Shown here: positions 25,078 to 33,482 of the stretch, piece after piece
Layout of the letters: every line of letters begins with the position of its first letter
Position numbering within the stretch: position 1 is the first letter of the stretch
Assembly (NCBI GenBank): GCA_017472965.1
Contig: JAFUNR010000008.1
Location: 26,017-90,016 of the forward strand
Origin: Oscillospiraceae bacterium
GTDB lineage: Bacteria; Bacillota; Clostridia; Oscillospirales; Ruminococcaceae
Length of the DNA: 64,000 nt
Reading direction: 5' to 3'
Notes under the pieces: generated by a model
The model's database searches: none
The model's input: the letters and a program-made list of their open reading frames with translations, nothing else
Told to the model about the DNA's origin: nothing
Made by a program: the position numbers and the translations under genes

Positions 25078-27444
25078 ATGAAAAAGGTACTTTGTATCCT
25101 GTTGTGCTGTTTATTTACTGTCGGCCTGCTACCAGTGACGGCCCACGCCGCCGAAGTGACGGGCACAAGCGATGGTTGGGCATATTGCGGCGGCACATTT
25201 GATATGCGGGCGACCATCAGCGAGGGCGCTGACCGGGCGACTTATCAGTGGCAGGTGGATGCCTCTTTCGGTGACGGCAGCTGGTACGATCTGGATGAAA
25301 GTACAGGCATATACGGATATCACGGTACCAAAACGGATAATCTGCAGTTTGCAACGCCGCCGCAGGATAATACCTATGAGTATGGCACCGGATGGGAGGA
25401 TATCCCTTTCCGATGCAAGGTCACACTGGATGGCAGCACCTATTACACGCAGCCCATGTATATGAATTTTGAAAGCTATGCTTCGTTCAAGGGGGCTGTG
25501 TCAAATGCCGGTTACGGTTTGAAAGAGCCGGTGATCTCCGGCGTGCAGAGCCTTTCGGGCAGCGGAAAGCAGTATACCGGAACTGTCAGTGCGGGGCAGG
25601 AGCTGTGGATCTCCGCCGATTGCGTTCCGGTGACCAATGCGGTAATGATGACCTCCGAGCTGATATTCACACCGGAGATCTGGATCACGGAAAATGGGAA
25701 AACGACTCACTCCGGGCGGACAATACGCTACACGCCTTCAAAAGTCGGCAGCGAGGTGAAAATCGAGATCAGGCTGCCGATGAAGCTGGGTGTCAATGAC
25801 ATGGGCTGCTATGATACGAAGTCTGTCACCTTTACCGTGCAAGAGCCGAAATCCGTCGGGACGGGAACCGTCAAGCAGGAAGGCTCTCTGCTGAAAAATA
25901 TGTATAACGAAGCGGAGAAGCTCATCCGTGTTCCCAAAGGCTCTGCTGTTTCGGTCGTGGAGGAAATGGGAAGCTGGTATAAAGTCTCTTACGGCGGATA
26001 TGTGGGATATGTGCCTTCGACTTCTGTCACGCTGAGCAAGCCGCTGATCCAGCAGACAGTCAGCGAGGTTTCTGTTTCCATAGCGGATCCGGCCATCGGA
26101 GATGCCCCGCAATACAATCCTCCCGTAAACACAGAGGGCTGTGAGCTGTATCTTATTGAGCCGGTATCGTGGATCGACAATGAAACAAACCGGTTCATGA
26201 AGCCGGGTGAAAAATTTCAGGAGGGGCATAGCTATACCGTACAGATCTGGGTGGCAGCCAAAGAGGGCTATGAATTCCCGGTGGATGCCTACGGAAACAT
26301 TCAGGTGAAGGGCAATATCGGCACATATAAGGCATCCGTCGGAAAAGCCTATGAGCAGGATCCCTCCCGTGTGATCAGTCTTTCCTATAAATACGGTGCA
26401 CTTGTGAAGATCCACACCTGCAAGGTCTCACTGGTGAAACAGGTGGAGCCGACCTGTCAGAAGCCCGGACGGAAAGCCTATTTCCGCTGCGAATGCGGTA
26501 TGTGCTATGCGGATGCCCGCGCCACGCAGGTGATCGACGGTAACTCATGGGGCGTTATGCCGGCCGTCGACCACAAGCCGGAAACGGTCTGGAAGTATAA
26601 CGGCACCCACCACTATAAAAAGTGTGTCTGGTGTCAGCAGGTCTGTGCAAAAACGACAGAAAAGCATTCCGGCGGAAGCGCGACCTGTATGGAAAAAGCG
26701 AAATGCTCCGTCTGCGGTGCTCTGTACGGCGAGACCGGTGAAAAGCACCGCTGGGAAAAAGAGTTTACTTACAAAACTGCCGACGGTCATGCTGCGGTCT
26801 GTGCGGATTGCAAGGTGCACGGCGAACTGAAAAAACATACGCCCGGCAGCGCAGCGACGGAAACCCAGCCGCAGCTGTGCAGGGATTGCGGCTATGTGCT
26901 TGCTCCGGCGAAAAACCATGTGCATCAGCTGACAAGGGTGGAGAAAACACCTGCAACCTGTACACATCCGGGCAATATCGAATATTATACCTGTTCCGGC
27001 TGTTCGCAGTTGTTTGAAGATGCGGCGGGCAAAAAGAGCCTGCCGGCAGATACCGATGTAACAGTTCCCTGTACAGGACACACTGCTGCCGATGGGTGGC
27101 AGACGGACGAGGAGCTCCACTGGCGTCTTTGTGATGTCTGCGGCGAAGTGCTGGAGGAGACCAGAATGTTCCATGAATTCGAAGAGGGCGAATGCAGCAC
27201 CTGCGGTATCGCGGCAGCAGTGTCAGGCGACGAAGGAAGCGAACAAGGCAAAGATAAGCCGCAGCTGACACCGGAGGAAATTCTTGATCCGGAGCAAAGA
27301 AATGAAAGCGGCGGGGGAAGCCTCTCGCCGGCCGGAGCGTCTTCGTTTAAAGTCATCGCGCTGACAGTGGTCTGTTCGGCAGCGATCGCAGCACTTGTTA
27401 CGGCTCTGATCATCGATAAAAAGAAAAGCGGCAGTAAGAAATAA
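25078..27444 (+). CDS. Secreted, membrane-anchored SH3/Cys-repeat surface protein
   Basis: This 788-residue protein has a signal peptide (1-24, ending AHA), an Ig-like or beta-rich N-terminal region (25-260), and an SH3b domain (about 271-320, GSAVSVVEEMGSWYKVSYG and GYVGYVP). A Cys/His-rich region follows (447-711) with repeated HTC/CxxCG knuckles of the kind seen in many Clostridial surface proteins. A C-terminal membrane segment (756-781) is followed by KKKSGSKK. The GAGG at 25065 points to ATG 25078 and not 25069. It should be displayed outside the cell, C-terminus in the cytoplasm. Ligand unknown; SH3b domains often bind peptidoglycan. Confidence 0.75.
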   Translation: MKKVLCILLCCLFTVGLLPVTAHAAEVTGTSDGWAYCGGTFDMRATISEGADRATYQWQVDASFGDGSWYDLDESTGIYGYHGTKTDNLQFATPPQDNTYEYGTGWEDIPFRCKVTLDGSTYYTQPMYMNFESYASFKGAVSNAGYGLKEPVISGVQSLSGSGKQYTGTVSAGQELWISADCVPVTNAVMMTSELIFTPEIWITENGKTTHSGRTIRYTPSKVGSEVKIEIRLPMKLGVNDMGCYDTKSVTFTVQEPKSVGTGTVKQEGSLLKNMYNEAEKLIRVPKGSAVSVVEEMGSWYKVSYGGYVGYVPSTSVTLSKPLIQQTVSEVSVSIADPAIGDAPQYNPPVNTEGCELYLIEPVSWIDNETNRFMKPGEKFQEGHSYTVQIWVAAKEGYEFPVDAYGNIQVKGNIGTYKASVGKAYEQDPSRVISLSYKYGALVKIHTCKVSLVKQVEPTCQKPGRKAYFRCECGMCYADARATQVIDGNSWGVMPAVDHKPETVWKYNGTHHYKKCVWCQQVCAKTTEKHSGGSATCMEKAKCSVCGALYGETGEKHRWEKEFTYKTADGHAAVCADCKVHGELKKHTPGSAATETQPQLCRDCGYVLAPAKNHVHQLTRVEKTPATCTHPGNIEYYTCSGCSQLFEDAAGKKSLPADTDVTVPCTGHTAADGWQTDEELHWRLCDVCGEVLEETRMFHEFEEGECSTCGIAAAVSGDEGSEQGKDKPQLTPEEILDPEQRNESGGGSLSPAGASSFKVIALTVVCSAAIAALVTALIIDKKKSGSKK

Positions 27445-27495
27445 CGCAAAACACAGTTTGCGGCCGACTGTCTGCTGCAGCAAGGAGGAAACAAT

Positions 27496-28119
27496 ATGCC
27501 ATATTGTGAAAATTGCGGCGCACAGATCAGTGAAAGCGCCAAATTCTGTACCGAGTGCGGCACGCCGCTGCAGCGCACCGTATTGAAAACGGAGCCTGCT
27601 GAAGCGGTGGAGCAGCAGCCGGTCGTCGAGGTAAAAATACCGGAGATGAAACCTGTCGAACAGCCGGTCGCCGAGGTAAAAATACCGGAGATGAAACCTG
27701 TCGAACAGCCGGTCATTCTGCCTGTACAGGAGCCTGCGGCATCTTCGACCGAACCGGCAATTGTACAAACGCCATCCGCTGAAAAAGAGGACAAACCCCG
27801 CAAGGGGATGGCAGTTCTGGCATATCTTGGTCTGCTGGTGGTCATCCCGCTGCTGTTTGCGCGCAGGAATTCCTTTGCGCGGTTTCATACCAATCAGGGT
27901 CTTGTGCTGTATCTTCTTACGCTGGTTTGCAACTGCATCAGCGAGCTGCTGATGGGCACGCTTGTGGAATTCAGCCCGGTTCTTGCCATTGCGGTGTATG
28001 CCGTTCTTGGCCTTGCTTCAGTTCTTCTGCTTGTGCTGGACATTATAGGCTTGTTCGGCGCACTCGGCGGAAAAACAAAACCGCTGCCGTTGATCAGCGC
28101 AATTCGGTTTTTGAAATGA
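27496..28119 (+). CDS. Zinc-ribbon membrane protein (DUF4870-like C-terminus)
   Basis: This 207-residue protein has an N-terminal zinc ribbon (Cys4, 7, 18, 21), a Pro/Val/Glu-rich spacer made of tandem 15-residue units, and about three membrane segments from residue 110. The NSFARFHTNQGLVLYL stretch is typical of small Tic20/DUF4870-like membrane proteins. The zinc ribbon should face the cytoplasm. AAGGAGG lies 8 bases before the ATG. It fits the module theme of ribbon plus membrane anchor. Confidence 0.75.
   Translation: MPYCENCGAQISESAKFCTECGTPLQRTVLKTEPAEAVEQQPVVEVKIPEMKPVEQPVAEVKIPEMKPVEQPVILPVQEPAASSTEPAIVQTPSAEKEDKPRKGMAVLAYLGLLVVIPLLFARRNSFARFHTNQGLVLYLLTLVCNCISELLMGTLVEFSPVLAIAVYAVLGLASVLLLVLDIIGLFGALGGKTKPLPLISAIRFLK
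27616..27714 (+). repeat. 45-bp tandem coding repeat
   Basis: Two 15-codon units (Gln-Pro-Val-x-Glu-Val-Lys-Ile-Pro-Glu-Met-Lys-Pro-Val-Glu) and a 9-base partial third in the zinc-ribbon membrane protein spacer; the units are almost identical. Confidence 0.85.
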
Positions 28120-28129
28120 CCCTTTGCGG

Positions 28130-28159
28130 CCGCTGCACATCCGGAACGGTGTGCAGCGG
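28130..28159 (+). other. Intra-operon hairpin without T run
   Basis: A perfect 10-bp stem, CCGCTGCACA with TGTGCAGCGG, around 10 bases, lies between two module genes. There is no T run, so an mRNA-stability role is more likely than termination. Confidence 0.45.
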
Positions 28160-28214
28160 TATACAGTGCGCTGTGAATTTGGCAAAAAATATCCGGTAGG
28201 GGAGGAAATTGACC

Positions 28215-29495
28215 GTGAAAAGAAGGATCGGCAGTGTTTTGCTTTTTGTATTTGCGCTGGTTTGTCTGACAGGAATATCCGCAGCGGCGGCAGAAGCGGA
28301 ACCTTATATCATTGTTCAGCCATCCAGTCCGGAATATCCGGAAAACGCCGTTGCCATTTATACCTGTGAGGCATTTGGCACAAATCTGACCTTTGACTGG
28401 TATCTGGTTTACGAAGGGACAACTTACCGTCTGGCTGATGCGGATGGCAGCCAGCCATGGGCGGCGCATACGGTCAACAGCGGAACCAATGCCACAGCCA
28501 CAGCCGGCACCTGCTTCTTTGAAGGAATTCTGCCGGGGCTCGACGGTGCGGAGCTGTACTGCGTGGTGGAAGACGGACATTATTCCGTGCGCAGCATGAG
28601 CGCTGTGATCCGTGTGGGCGGCTCAGCCATGCCGCCGCAGCTGCGGGTAGTGGGCAGTATGGAGATCTATCAGAACGAACTTTGTGATCTGTACTGCAGC
28701 GTGGAAACAGATGGAAGCAAAACATACTCCTATTTGTGGTATCAGTCCGGTACGGGCCGTCTGCAGGATATCATTGCCGTTGACCGCGGTGCGCAGACAA
28801 CGGATACGCTTCATATCGATACCTCTGTGCCCGGTCTTACTTATTATGCCTGTCTTGTGACGGATTCTGCCGGCGGCAGTGCATACAGTGCGATCATACC
28901 GGTGCTTGTCATGGAAAAACCGCCCGTGCCGCAGATTCTGACGCAGACTTTGCCGGAAGCAACGGTTGGCGAAAGCTATTATGTTCAGCTGGAAAGCACA
29001 GTTGAGGATATGCAGTTTTATGAATACTATGCACCGGGCCAGTACGACCGCCTGGAAAAAGCCGGCCTTACGATGAACTCTGAAGGAGAGATCTCCGGTG
29101 TGCCCCAAAAAGCCGGAGAGTATTCCATCATCATCTGCGCCGGCAATGTCTCCGGCGAGGTGAGTATGGGGTATACGCTGACGGTAAAGGATCCTGCAGA
29201 AAAAGAGCCGGTAAGTTCTTCTGCTGCTTCCGGCGTAACTTCTGCATCTTCCGGAAAAGAGGACTCCGCCAGCCGCAAGCCGGAGCTGAAGCCTGCGGGC
29301 ACCGGCTCTGCTTCGGAAAGCACCCCGGAAAGCAAACCGCAGAGCACACCGCAGAGCAGCGGAGAGGACAAAACGGAGGAAAAGGAACCTGTCAGCGAAA
29401 AGCGCGGGATGCCCTGGTGGGGCATTCTGCTGACTGCAATGGGTGCGGCAGGTGCCGGTGCGGCCGCTGTGCTGCTTGTGAAGAAGAGAAAATAA
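28215..29495 (+). CDS. Secreted, membrane-anchored Ig-like surface protein
   Basis: This 426-residue protein has a signal peptide (1-24), two Ig-like beta-sandwich domains (about 30-130 and 135-235, with CEAFGTNLTFDWYL and YLWYQSG), and a putative-Ig (He_PIG) domain (236-327, ending in GEISGVPQKAGEYSIIICA). A Ser/Glu/Pro-rich stalk (328-395) and a C-terminal membrane anchor with a KKRK tail follow. GGGGAGG points to the GTG start at 28215 rather than the TTG six bases earlier. It is an adhesin-like or sensor-like surface protein in the same operon. Confidence 0.72.
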   Translation: MKRRIGSVLLFVFALVCLTGISAAAAEAEPYIIVQPSSPEYPENAVAIYTCEAFGTNLTFDWYLVYEGTTYRLADADGSQPWAAHTVNSGTNATATAGTCFFEGILPGLDGAELYCVVEDGHYSVRSMSAVIRVGGSAMPPQLRVVGSMEIYQNELCDLYCSVETDGSKTYSYLWYQSGTGRLQDIIAVDRGAQTTDTLHIDTSVPGLTYYACLVTDSAGGSAYSAIIPVLVMEKPPVPQILTQTLPEATVGESYYVQLESTVEDMQFYEYYAPGQYDRLEKAGLTMNSEGEISGVPQKAGEYSIIICAGNVSGEVSMGYTLTVKDPAEKEPVSSSAASGVTSASSGKEDSASRKPELKPAGTGSASESTPESKPQSTPQSSGEDKTEEKEPVSEKRGMPWWGILLTAMGAAGAGAAAVLLVKKRK

Positions 29496-29532
29496 ACCGG
29501 ATCCATACCGGGCCCTGAAAGAAGGTGAACGC

Positions 29533-30867
29533 ATGTCATTCCAAAACGGTGAATTTCATGAGGAAAGCTTTCACGGTAACGAATACCTGCAGGATGCACC
29601 GGAAGATTTTTCCCAGATGCAGGAAGAATTTATCTGTATGGAGGAATGCGAAGCGTATGGCGAGCAGTTTATCCACGAAGATGAATTCAACCATGATTTT
29701 GAATGCGGATTAAAAGAGACTGACGCGGAGGAAGCGGCAGAGCTTACTGAAGAAGAGCAGGGAACCGCAGCCGGACGGAAAAGACGAAGGATTCCCCTGC
29801 AGAAAATGAAAAAAGTGCTGCGGATCGGGGCGGCAGCGGCTGCTGCAGCAGTTGCGGCGGCGCCGCTCGGGATGCTCGGCGCAGGATTCGCCGGTGCGGT
29901 GCAGACCGCTTTGCATCAGGATCTGGATATTCACAACGCTGCCGCTGAATGGACAGTGTCTGAACGCGCCACCTGCCATAACTGCGGCATACAGGTGCTG
30001 CTTTGCAGGGATTGCGGAACAGCTCTTGCCGAGCGTGAAACAGAGCAGCTGATGCACGCCCCCGGTGCGTGGATGGTATTGGAAGAGCCGGACTGCATAC
30101 ATGAAGGCAGGGAACAGCAGCTATGTACAATGTGTCTGGAGCAGCTGGCTGTCCGGAGCATTCCTGCGGCAGATCACCGTGCGGGCGATTGGCTTGTGGA
30201 CCGTCAGGCCACCTGCTATGAAAGCGGTGAACGCCATACAGAGTGTGTCTTCTGTGGTTGTGTGCTTGCGCAGGAGACGGTCACAGCTGCTCACACAGAG
30301 AGAGTCGTAGCGGCTGTGCCCGCAACCTGTGTTGCCGATGGTCTGACGGAAGGTATTGTTTGCTCTGTGTGTGATACGGTGCTGAAAGAACAGAGCGTTC
30401 TGACGGCGACGGGACACACCGTGGTGACGGATGCTGCGGTAGCGGCGAGCTGCTATAACACAGGCCTGACGGAGGGCAGTCACTGTAGTGTGTGCGGGGA
30501 TGTTCTGCAGGCGCAGACGGTCATTCCGTTCGCGCACCGGCCGGAGACGATCGCCGCGGTGGAGGCGGATTGCTGGAACACAGGTCTGACACAGGGCAGC
30601 TACTGTTCGCTCTGTCAGACCGTACTGATAGAGCAGCAGGTCACACCGATCAGGCACAGCAATATTATTGTGCGGCCTTATGAAGCGCCTACATGCGATA
30701 TGTTCGGTATTACCGAGGGGCAGTTCTGCGGCATATGTCAGGCGACGATTCTGGAACCGATCCAGATCCCGCCTGTCGGGCATAACTGGGTGCGGGATGA
30801 GAGTGTGGCGACGCATGAATCTTATATTTGTACCTATTGTCAGGCCACCACGACCACACCGTACTGA
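29533..30867 (+). CDS. Type II membrane protein with six CxxC-His repeats
   Basis: This 444-residue protein has an acidic cytoplasmic N-terminus (1-80), a basic patch (GRKRRR, 81-86), one Ala-rich membrane segment (97-122), and then about six repeats of roughly 45 residues. Each repeat has an HxxG-type His, ATC, a GLTEG turn and a CSVC/CxxC knuckle. The repeats resemble the Cys-rich surface repeats in Clostridial wall proteins and the 25078 product. Orientation rules put the repeats outside. GAAGGTG is the ribosome site. Whether the Cys pairs bind metal or form disulphides is unclear. Confidence 0.7.
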   Translation: MSFQNGEFHEESFHGNEYLQDAPEDFSQMQEEFICMEECEAYGEQFIHEDEFNHDFECGLKETDAEEAAELTEEEQGTAAGRKRRRIPLQKMKKVLRIGAAAAAAAVAAAPLGMLGAGFAGAVQTALHQDLDIHNAAAEWTVSERATCHNCGIQVLLCRDCGTALAERETEQLMHAPGAWMVLEEPDCIHEGREQQLCTMCLEQLAVRSIPAADHRAGDWLVDRQATCYESGERHTECVFCGCVLAQETVTAAHTERVVAAVPATCVADGLTEGIVCSVCDTVLKEQSVLTATGHTVVTDAAVAASCYNTGLTEGSHCSVCGDVLQAQTVIPFAHRPETIAAVEADCWNTGLTQGSYCSLCQTVLIEQQVTPIRHSNIIVRPYEAPTCDMFGITEGQFCGICQATILEPIQIPPVGHNWVRDESVATHESYICTYCQATTTTPY

Positions 30868-30891
30868 TCTTTGTTAAAGGAGAGGCGGAGC

Positions 30892-31851
30892 ATGAAAAAG
30901 AATACAATACAGGCAAACAACGCCGGAAAAAAGGATGAGGGAAGAAAGAACTCAGGTGTTTTACGGTTTGTGATTTCGCTGATCCTGCTGGCGGGGATCG
31001 CGGCACTGTTTGTTCCGGCGCTGCAGAATTATTTGCCGGAAGGCATCAGACAGACTGTTCAGAACTTTATTGACGGGCACTTTGCGGGTACTGTTTTTGC
31101 GGCAATTACAGTTGAAATGCTGCTTTCTGCGTTGCTGACGCTGGCAGCAACATGGTTTGCGGGCAATGTGGCAAAATTTATTGTTACGCATATCCGTTAC
31201 AAAAAGCGCCGTACCGAAACACTGCATCAGCTTGTAAGCAGACTGTTCATTTATGTAATCTATATTGTGGGCGGTGTCATTGCCCTTGGATGTCTGGGGG
31301 TCGATACCACGGCGATATTTGTTTCGGTCGGCATTGTGGGGATCATTGTCGGCTTCAGTGCGCAGTCCCTGATCGAAGATCTGATCACCGGTATGTTTAT
31401 TGTACTGGAAGGGGAATTTGCAGTCGGGGATATCATAGCGGTGGATGGCTTCCGCGGCGAGGTGAAATCCATCGGCCTGCGCACGGTGAGCATTATCGAT
31501 CCGGGCGGAAATATCCGCATTATCAACAATAGCGAGATCGGCTCGCTGGTCAATCTTTCTGAAGTGTCGTCCGCAGCTGTGGTGAATATCCCGATCAGCT
31601 ATGATGCGGAGCTGAAGATTGCCGAGGCTGCTGTACGGGAGGCTCTGTCGGAGTTGCCGGCGGAATATCCCGATATTTTCCGAAAAGCGCCCGTTTATAA
31701 GGGTGTGGACAAGCTGACAGAGACTCATATGGAGCTGATGGTCGTGGCGGAGGTTGCAGAAAAGGATATCTACAACGCACGCAGGATCATGCACGGCGAG
31801 ATCCGGTACTCCTGTGAAAAAGCGGGCCTGGGCACACCGGCTCCGGGCTGA
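30892..31851 (+). CDS. MscS-family mechanosensitive ion channel
   Basis: This 319-residue protein has an N-terminal basic tail, three to four membrane helices (about 27-160), and the MscS pore and beta domain: GIVGIIVGFSAQSLIEDLI (pore helix TM3, Gly/Ala-rich), then EGEFAVGDIIAVDGFRGEV and NPNNS-like RIINNSEIG. MscS channels release osmolytes at high membrane tension. The ATG at 30892 has AAAGGAG 9 bases upstream. As part of the envelope operon it supports a role in membrane stress. Confidence 0.85.
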   Translation: MKKNTIQANNAGKKDEGRKNSGVLRFVISLILLAGIAALFVPALQNYLPEGIRQTVQNFIDGHFAGTVFAAITVEMLLSALLTLAATWFAGNVAKFIVTHIRYKKRRTETLHQLVSRLFIYVIYIVGGVIALGCLGVDTTAIFVSVGIVGIIVGFSAQSLIEDLITGMFIVLEGEFAVGDIIAVDGFRGEVKSIGLRTVSIIDPGGNIRIINNSEIGSLVNLSEVSSAAVVNIPISYDAELKIAEAAVREALSELPAEYPDIFRKAPVYKGVDKLTETHMELMVVAEVAEKDIYNARRIMHGEIRYSCEKAGLGTPAPG

Positions 31852-31877
31852 TTCCGACAAAGAGGAGGGGAGAAGCG

Positions 31878-32585
31878 TTGCCGAACGAAAGAGCGGAACA
31901 TTTGCTGCATAGCTGGTCAAGACTGGAGGCTGCGGTCGGGGGTTCGATCGGTACGGAACCGGAAGATGCGGTGCTGCGCTTGTGCTGCGAACCCCGTTTT
32001 GCAGAATTCAGGGAACAGCTCGAATACTGCAGCAGCGTATGTACTTTACTGCGCAGATATGGCAGGATCAGCGATGAATATGCGCTTTGTCCCAGCGATT
32101 CAATGCTTGATTTGTTGGATACCGTACTGCACCGGTTGGAAAAGCCTGAAACGGTGCTGGATGTAATGACACCGCTGAGCGGGCTGCTTGTGGCGGACGA
32201 GGATACGAATGTTCTCGCCACGATGGATCATATGAAGGCGCGGGGCCTCAGCCACATTCCGCTGCTGCGGCAGCAGTGCGTGACCAGCGTTTTCAGCGTG
32301 GAGACTGTTTTTCAGGCGGTATTGGATGGCAGGATCACGGTCGGCAGCAAAACGGTCATGCGGGATCTCTGTGAGTATCTGCCGCTGGAAAAGCACATGA
32401 ATCATGAGTATTGCTTTGTGGATGAAAGGACAGATCTGCTTACCGCAGCGGATATCTTTGAAAAAGGCCATACCCGTATCCGCAAACTGAAACTGCTGCT
32501 GGTAACGGTGGATGGGAATCCCGGATCGCCTTTGAAAGGTGTTGTCACACCGTTTGATCTGAAGTGCTGCACCGCACAGAAGTAG
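31878..32585 (+). CDS. CBS-domain protein, function unknown
   Basis: This 235-residue soluble protein has a helical N-terminal third (1-95) and a CBS pair from about residue 96, with VMTPLSGLLVADEDTNV, a GLSHIPLL turn, and a second repeat ending in GVVTPFDLK. CBS pairs often bind adenosine nucleotides. With three nucleotidase-family enzymes in the same module, nucleotide sensing is an attractive but unproved link. The TTG start is preceded by GAGGAGGGGAG. Confidence 0.7.
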   Translation: MPNERAEHLLHSWSRLEAAVGGSIGTEPEDAVLRLCCEPRFAEFREQLEYCSSVCTLLRRYGRISDEYALCPSDSMLDLLDTVLHRLEKPETVLDVMTPLSGLLVADEDTNVLATMDHMKARGLSHIPLLRQQCVTSVFSVETVFQAVLDGRITVGSKTVMRDLCEYLPLEKHMNHEYCFVDERTDLLTAADIFEKGHTRIRKLKLLLVTVDGNPGSPLKGVVTPFDLKCCTAQK

Positions 32586-32639
32586 CCGGCTGCAGGACCT
32601 GTTACTGCAGCAGTATAGGTTATCTTGAGAAAAAGAAAA

Positions 32640-32705
32640 CTCCATGCTGCAGCTTGCGACTGTTCGGCTTGATCATCGCAGACTGCTGCATGGAGAATTT
32701 TATTT
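32640..32705 (+). terminator. Possible terminator or attenuator after the CBS gene
   Basis: CTCCATGC and GCATGGAG pair, extended by GCAG/CTGC across a T-T mismatch, with a 30-base loop and a following ATTTTATTT tail. The long loop makes it weaker than the others. Confidence 0.4.
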
Positions 32706-32734
32706 ATAAGAGACAGGTCAGAGAAAGGGGCAGT

Positions 32735-33262
32735 ATGAAACCTGAAAGCAGAAAAAACAGCGGCAGAAAGGAGAAGTGCAGGGTGTACTGGGTGATTTTG
32801 GGGTTTGCTGCAGCGATAGCTGTTCCGGTTTTGCTTTTGGCCGGCAGCAGAACGAAGGTGGTCGGCAGAAATATCGCTTTGCAGGATATCACAGAGTTTG
32901 TTTATACAGCAGCAGCTTCTTCCTATCCGCCGGATTATCAGAGATACCGTTTTTACAAATCGGAAGGAAACCATTTGTTTTATCATGAAACACGGAAAGG
33001 GACCCATTGGCCGCTGACGGAAAATGATATCACTGTCTCCGGAACAGTGGTACTGACACAGCAGGAGTGGTCGGCTTTTCTGCAATGTCTGCAGGGCGGA
33101 ACGGTGGAAAAGGTAACGGAAAACACCGAATCGGGAGATTCCGGCCCTTGGTTGTACCTGTATTGGAATGAGGAACGGTACAGCTATTCCTTTGTATCCT
33201 ACAGCGAACGCATTGCCTTTGAGGCTCTTTGCACAGAGCTTGCAGCCGGTAAAGACAAATGA
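32735..33262 (+). CDS. Small single-pass membrane protein, function unknown
   Basis: This 175-residue protein has a basic N-terminus with Arg and Lys clusters, one membrane segment (about residues 24-42, with WVILGFAAAIAVPVLLLAG), and a roughly 130-residue external domain. The domain shows no recognised family but resembles the small lipoproteins of the module in having a final helix with CxE and an Ala-rich end. The ATG at 32735 has AAAGGGG 6 bases upstream. A strong terminator follows, ending the module. Confidence 0.6.
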   Translation: MKPESRKNSGRKEKCRVYWVILGFAAAIAVPVLLLAGSRTKVVGRNIALQDITEFVYTAAASSYPPDYQRYRFYKSEGNHLFYHETRKGTHWPLTENDITVSGTVVLTQQEWSAFLQCLQGGTVEKVTENTESGDSGPWLYLYWNEERYSYSFVSYSERIAFEALCTELAAGKDK

Positions 33263-33265
33263 TCC

Positions 33266-33314
33266 CGGTTGATGTGCTGCAGCTGAATACAGCAGCACAT
33301 CAACCGTTTTTTTT
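33266..33314 (+). terminator. Strong terminator ending the envelope module
   Basis: A perfect 15-bp stem beginning CGGTTGATGTGCTGC, an 11-base loop and eight T. Confidence 0.92.
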
Positions 33315-33376
33315 CGGGACAGGGTGAGGAAGAACCGTAAAATTTGTCCGTGCTGCTTTTCTTTGTGCGGCAGAAC

Positions 33377-33385
33377 TGTTATAAT
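33377..33385 (+). promoter_or_regulatory. Extended -10 promoter of lysA
   Basis: TGT followed by perfect TATAAT, about 100 bases before the lysA start. The -35 region (TTTTCT at 17 bp) is poor, consistent with an extended -10 promoter. The leader is too short for a lysine riboswitch. Confidence 0.55.
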
Positions 33386-33482
33386 AAATACCGGTGATCT
33401 GCAGGAATGCTGCCGCATGCAGCAGAAAAATGCAGAAATATAAGGGGATTTTACGGATACCCGTTTTAAAAGAGGAACGACC

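Noticed and set aside
33386-33482. Possible lysine riboswitch before lysA
   Set aside because: The leader is only about 95 bases; lysine riboswitches need about 170, and none of their conserved stems is visible.
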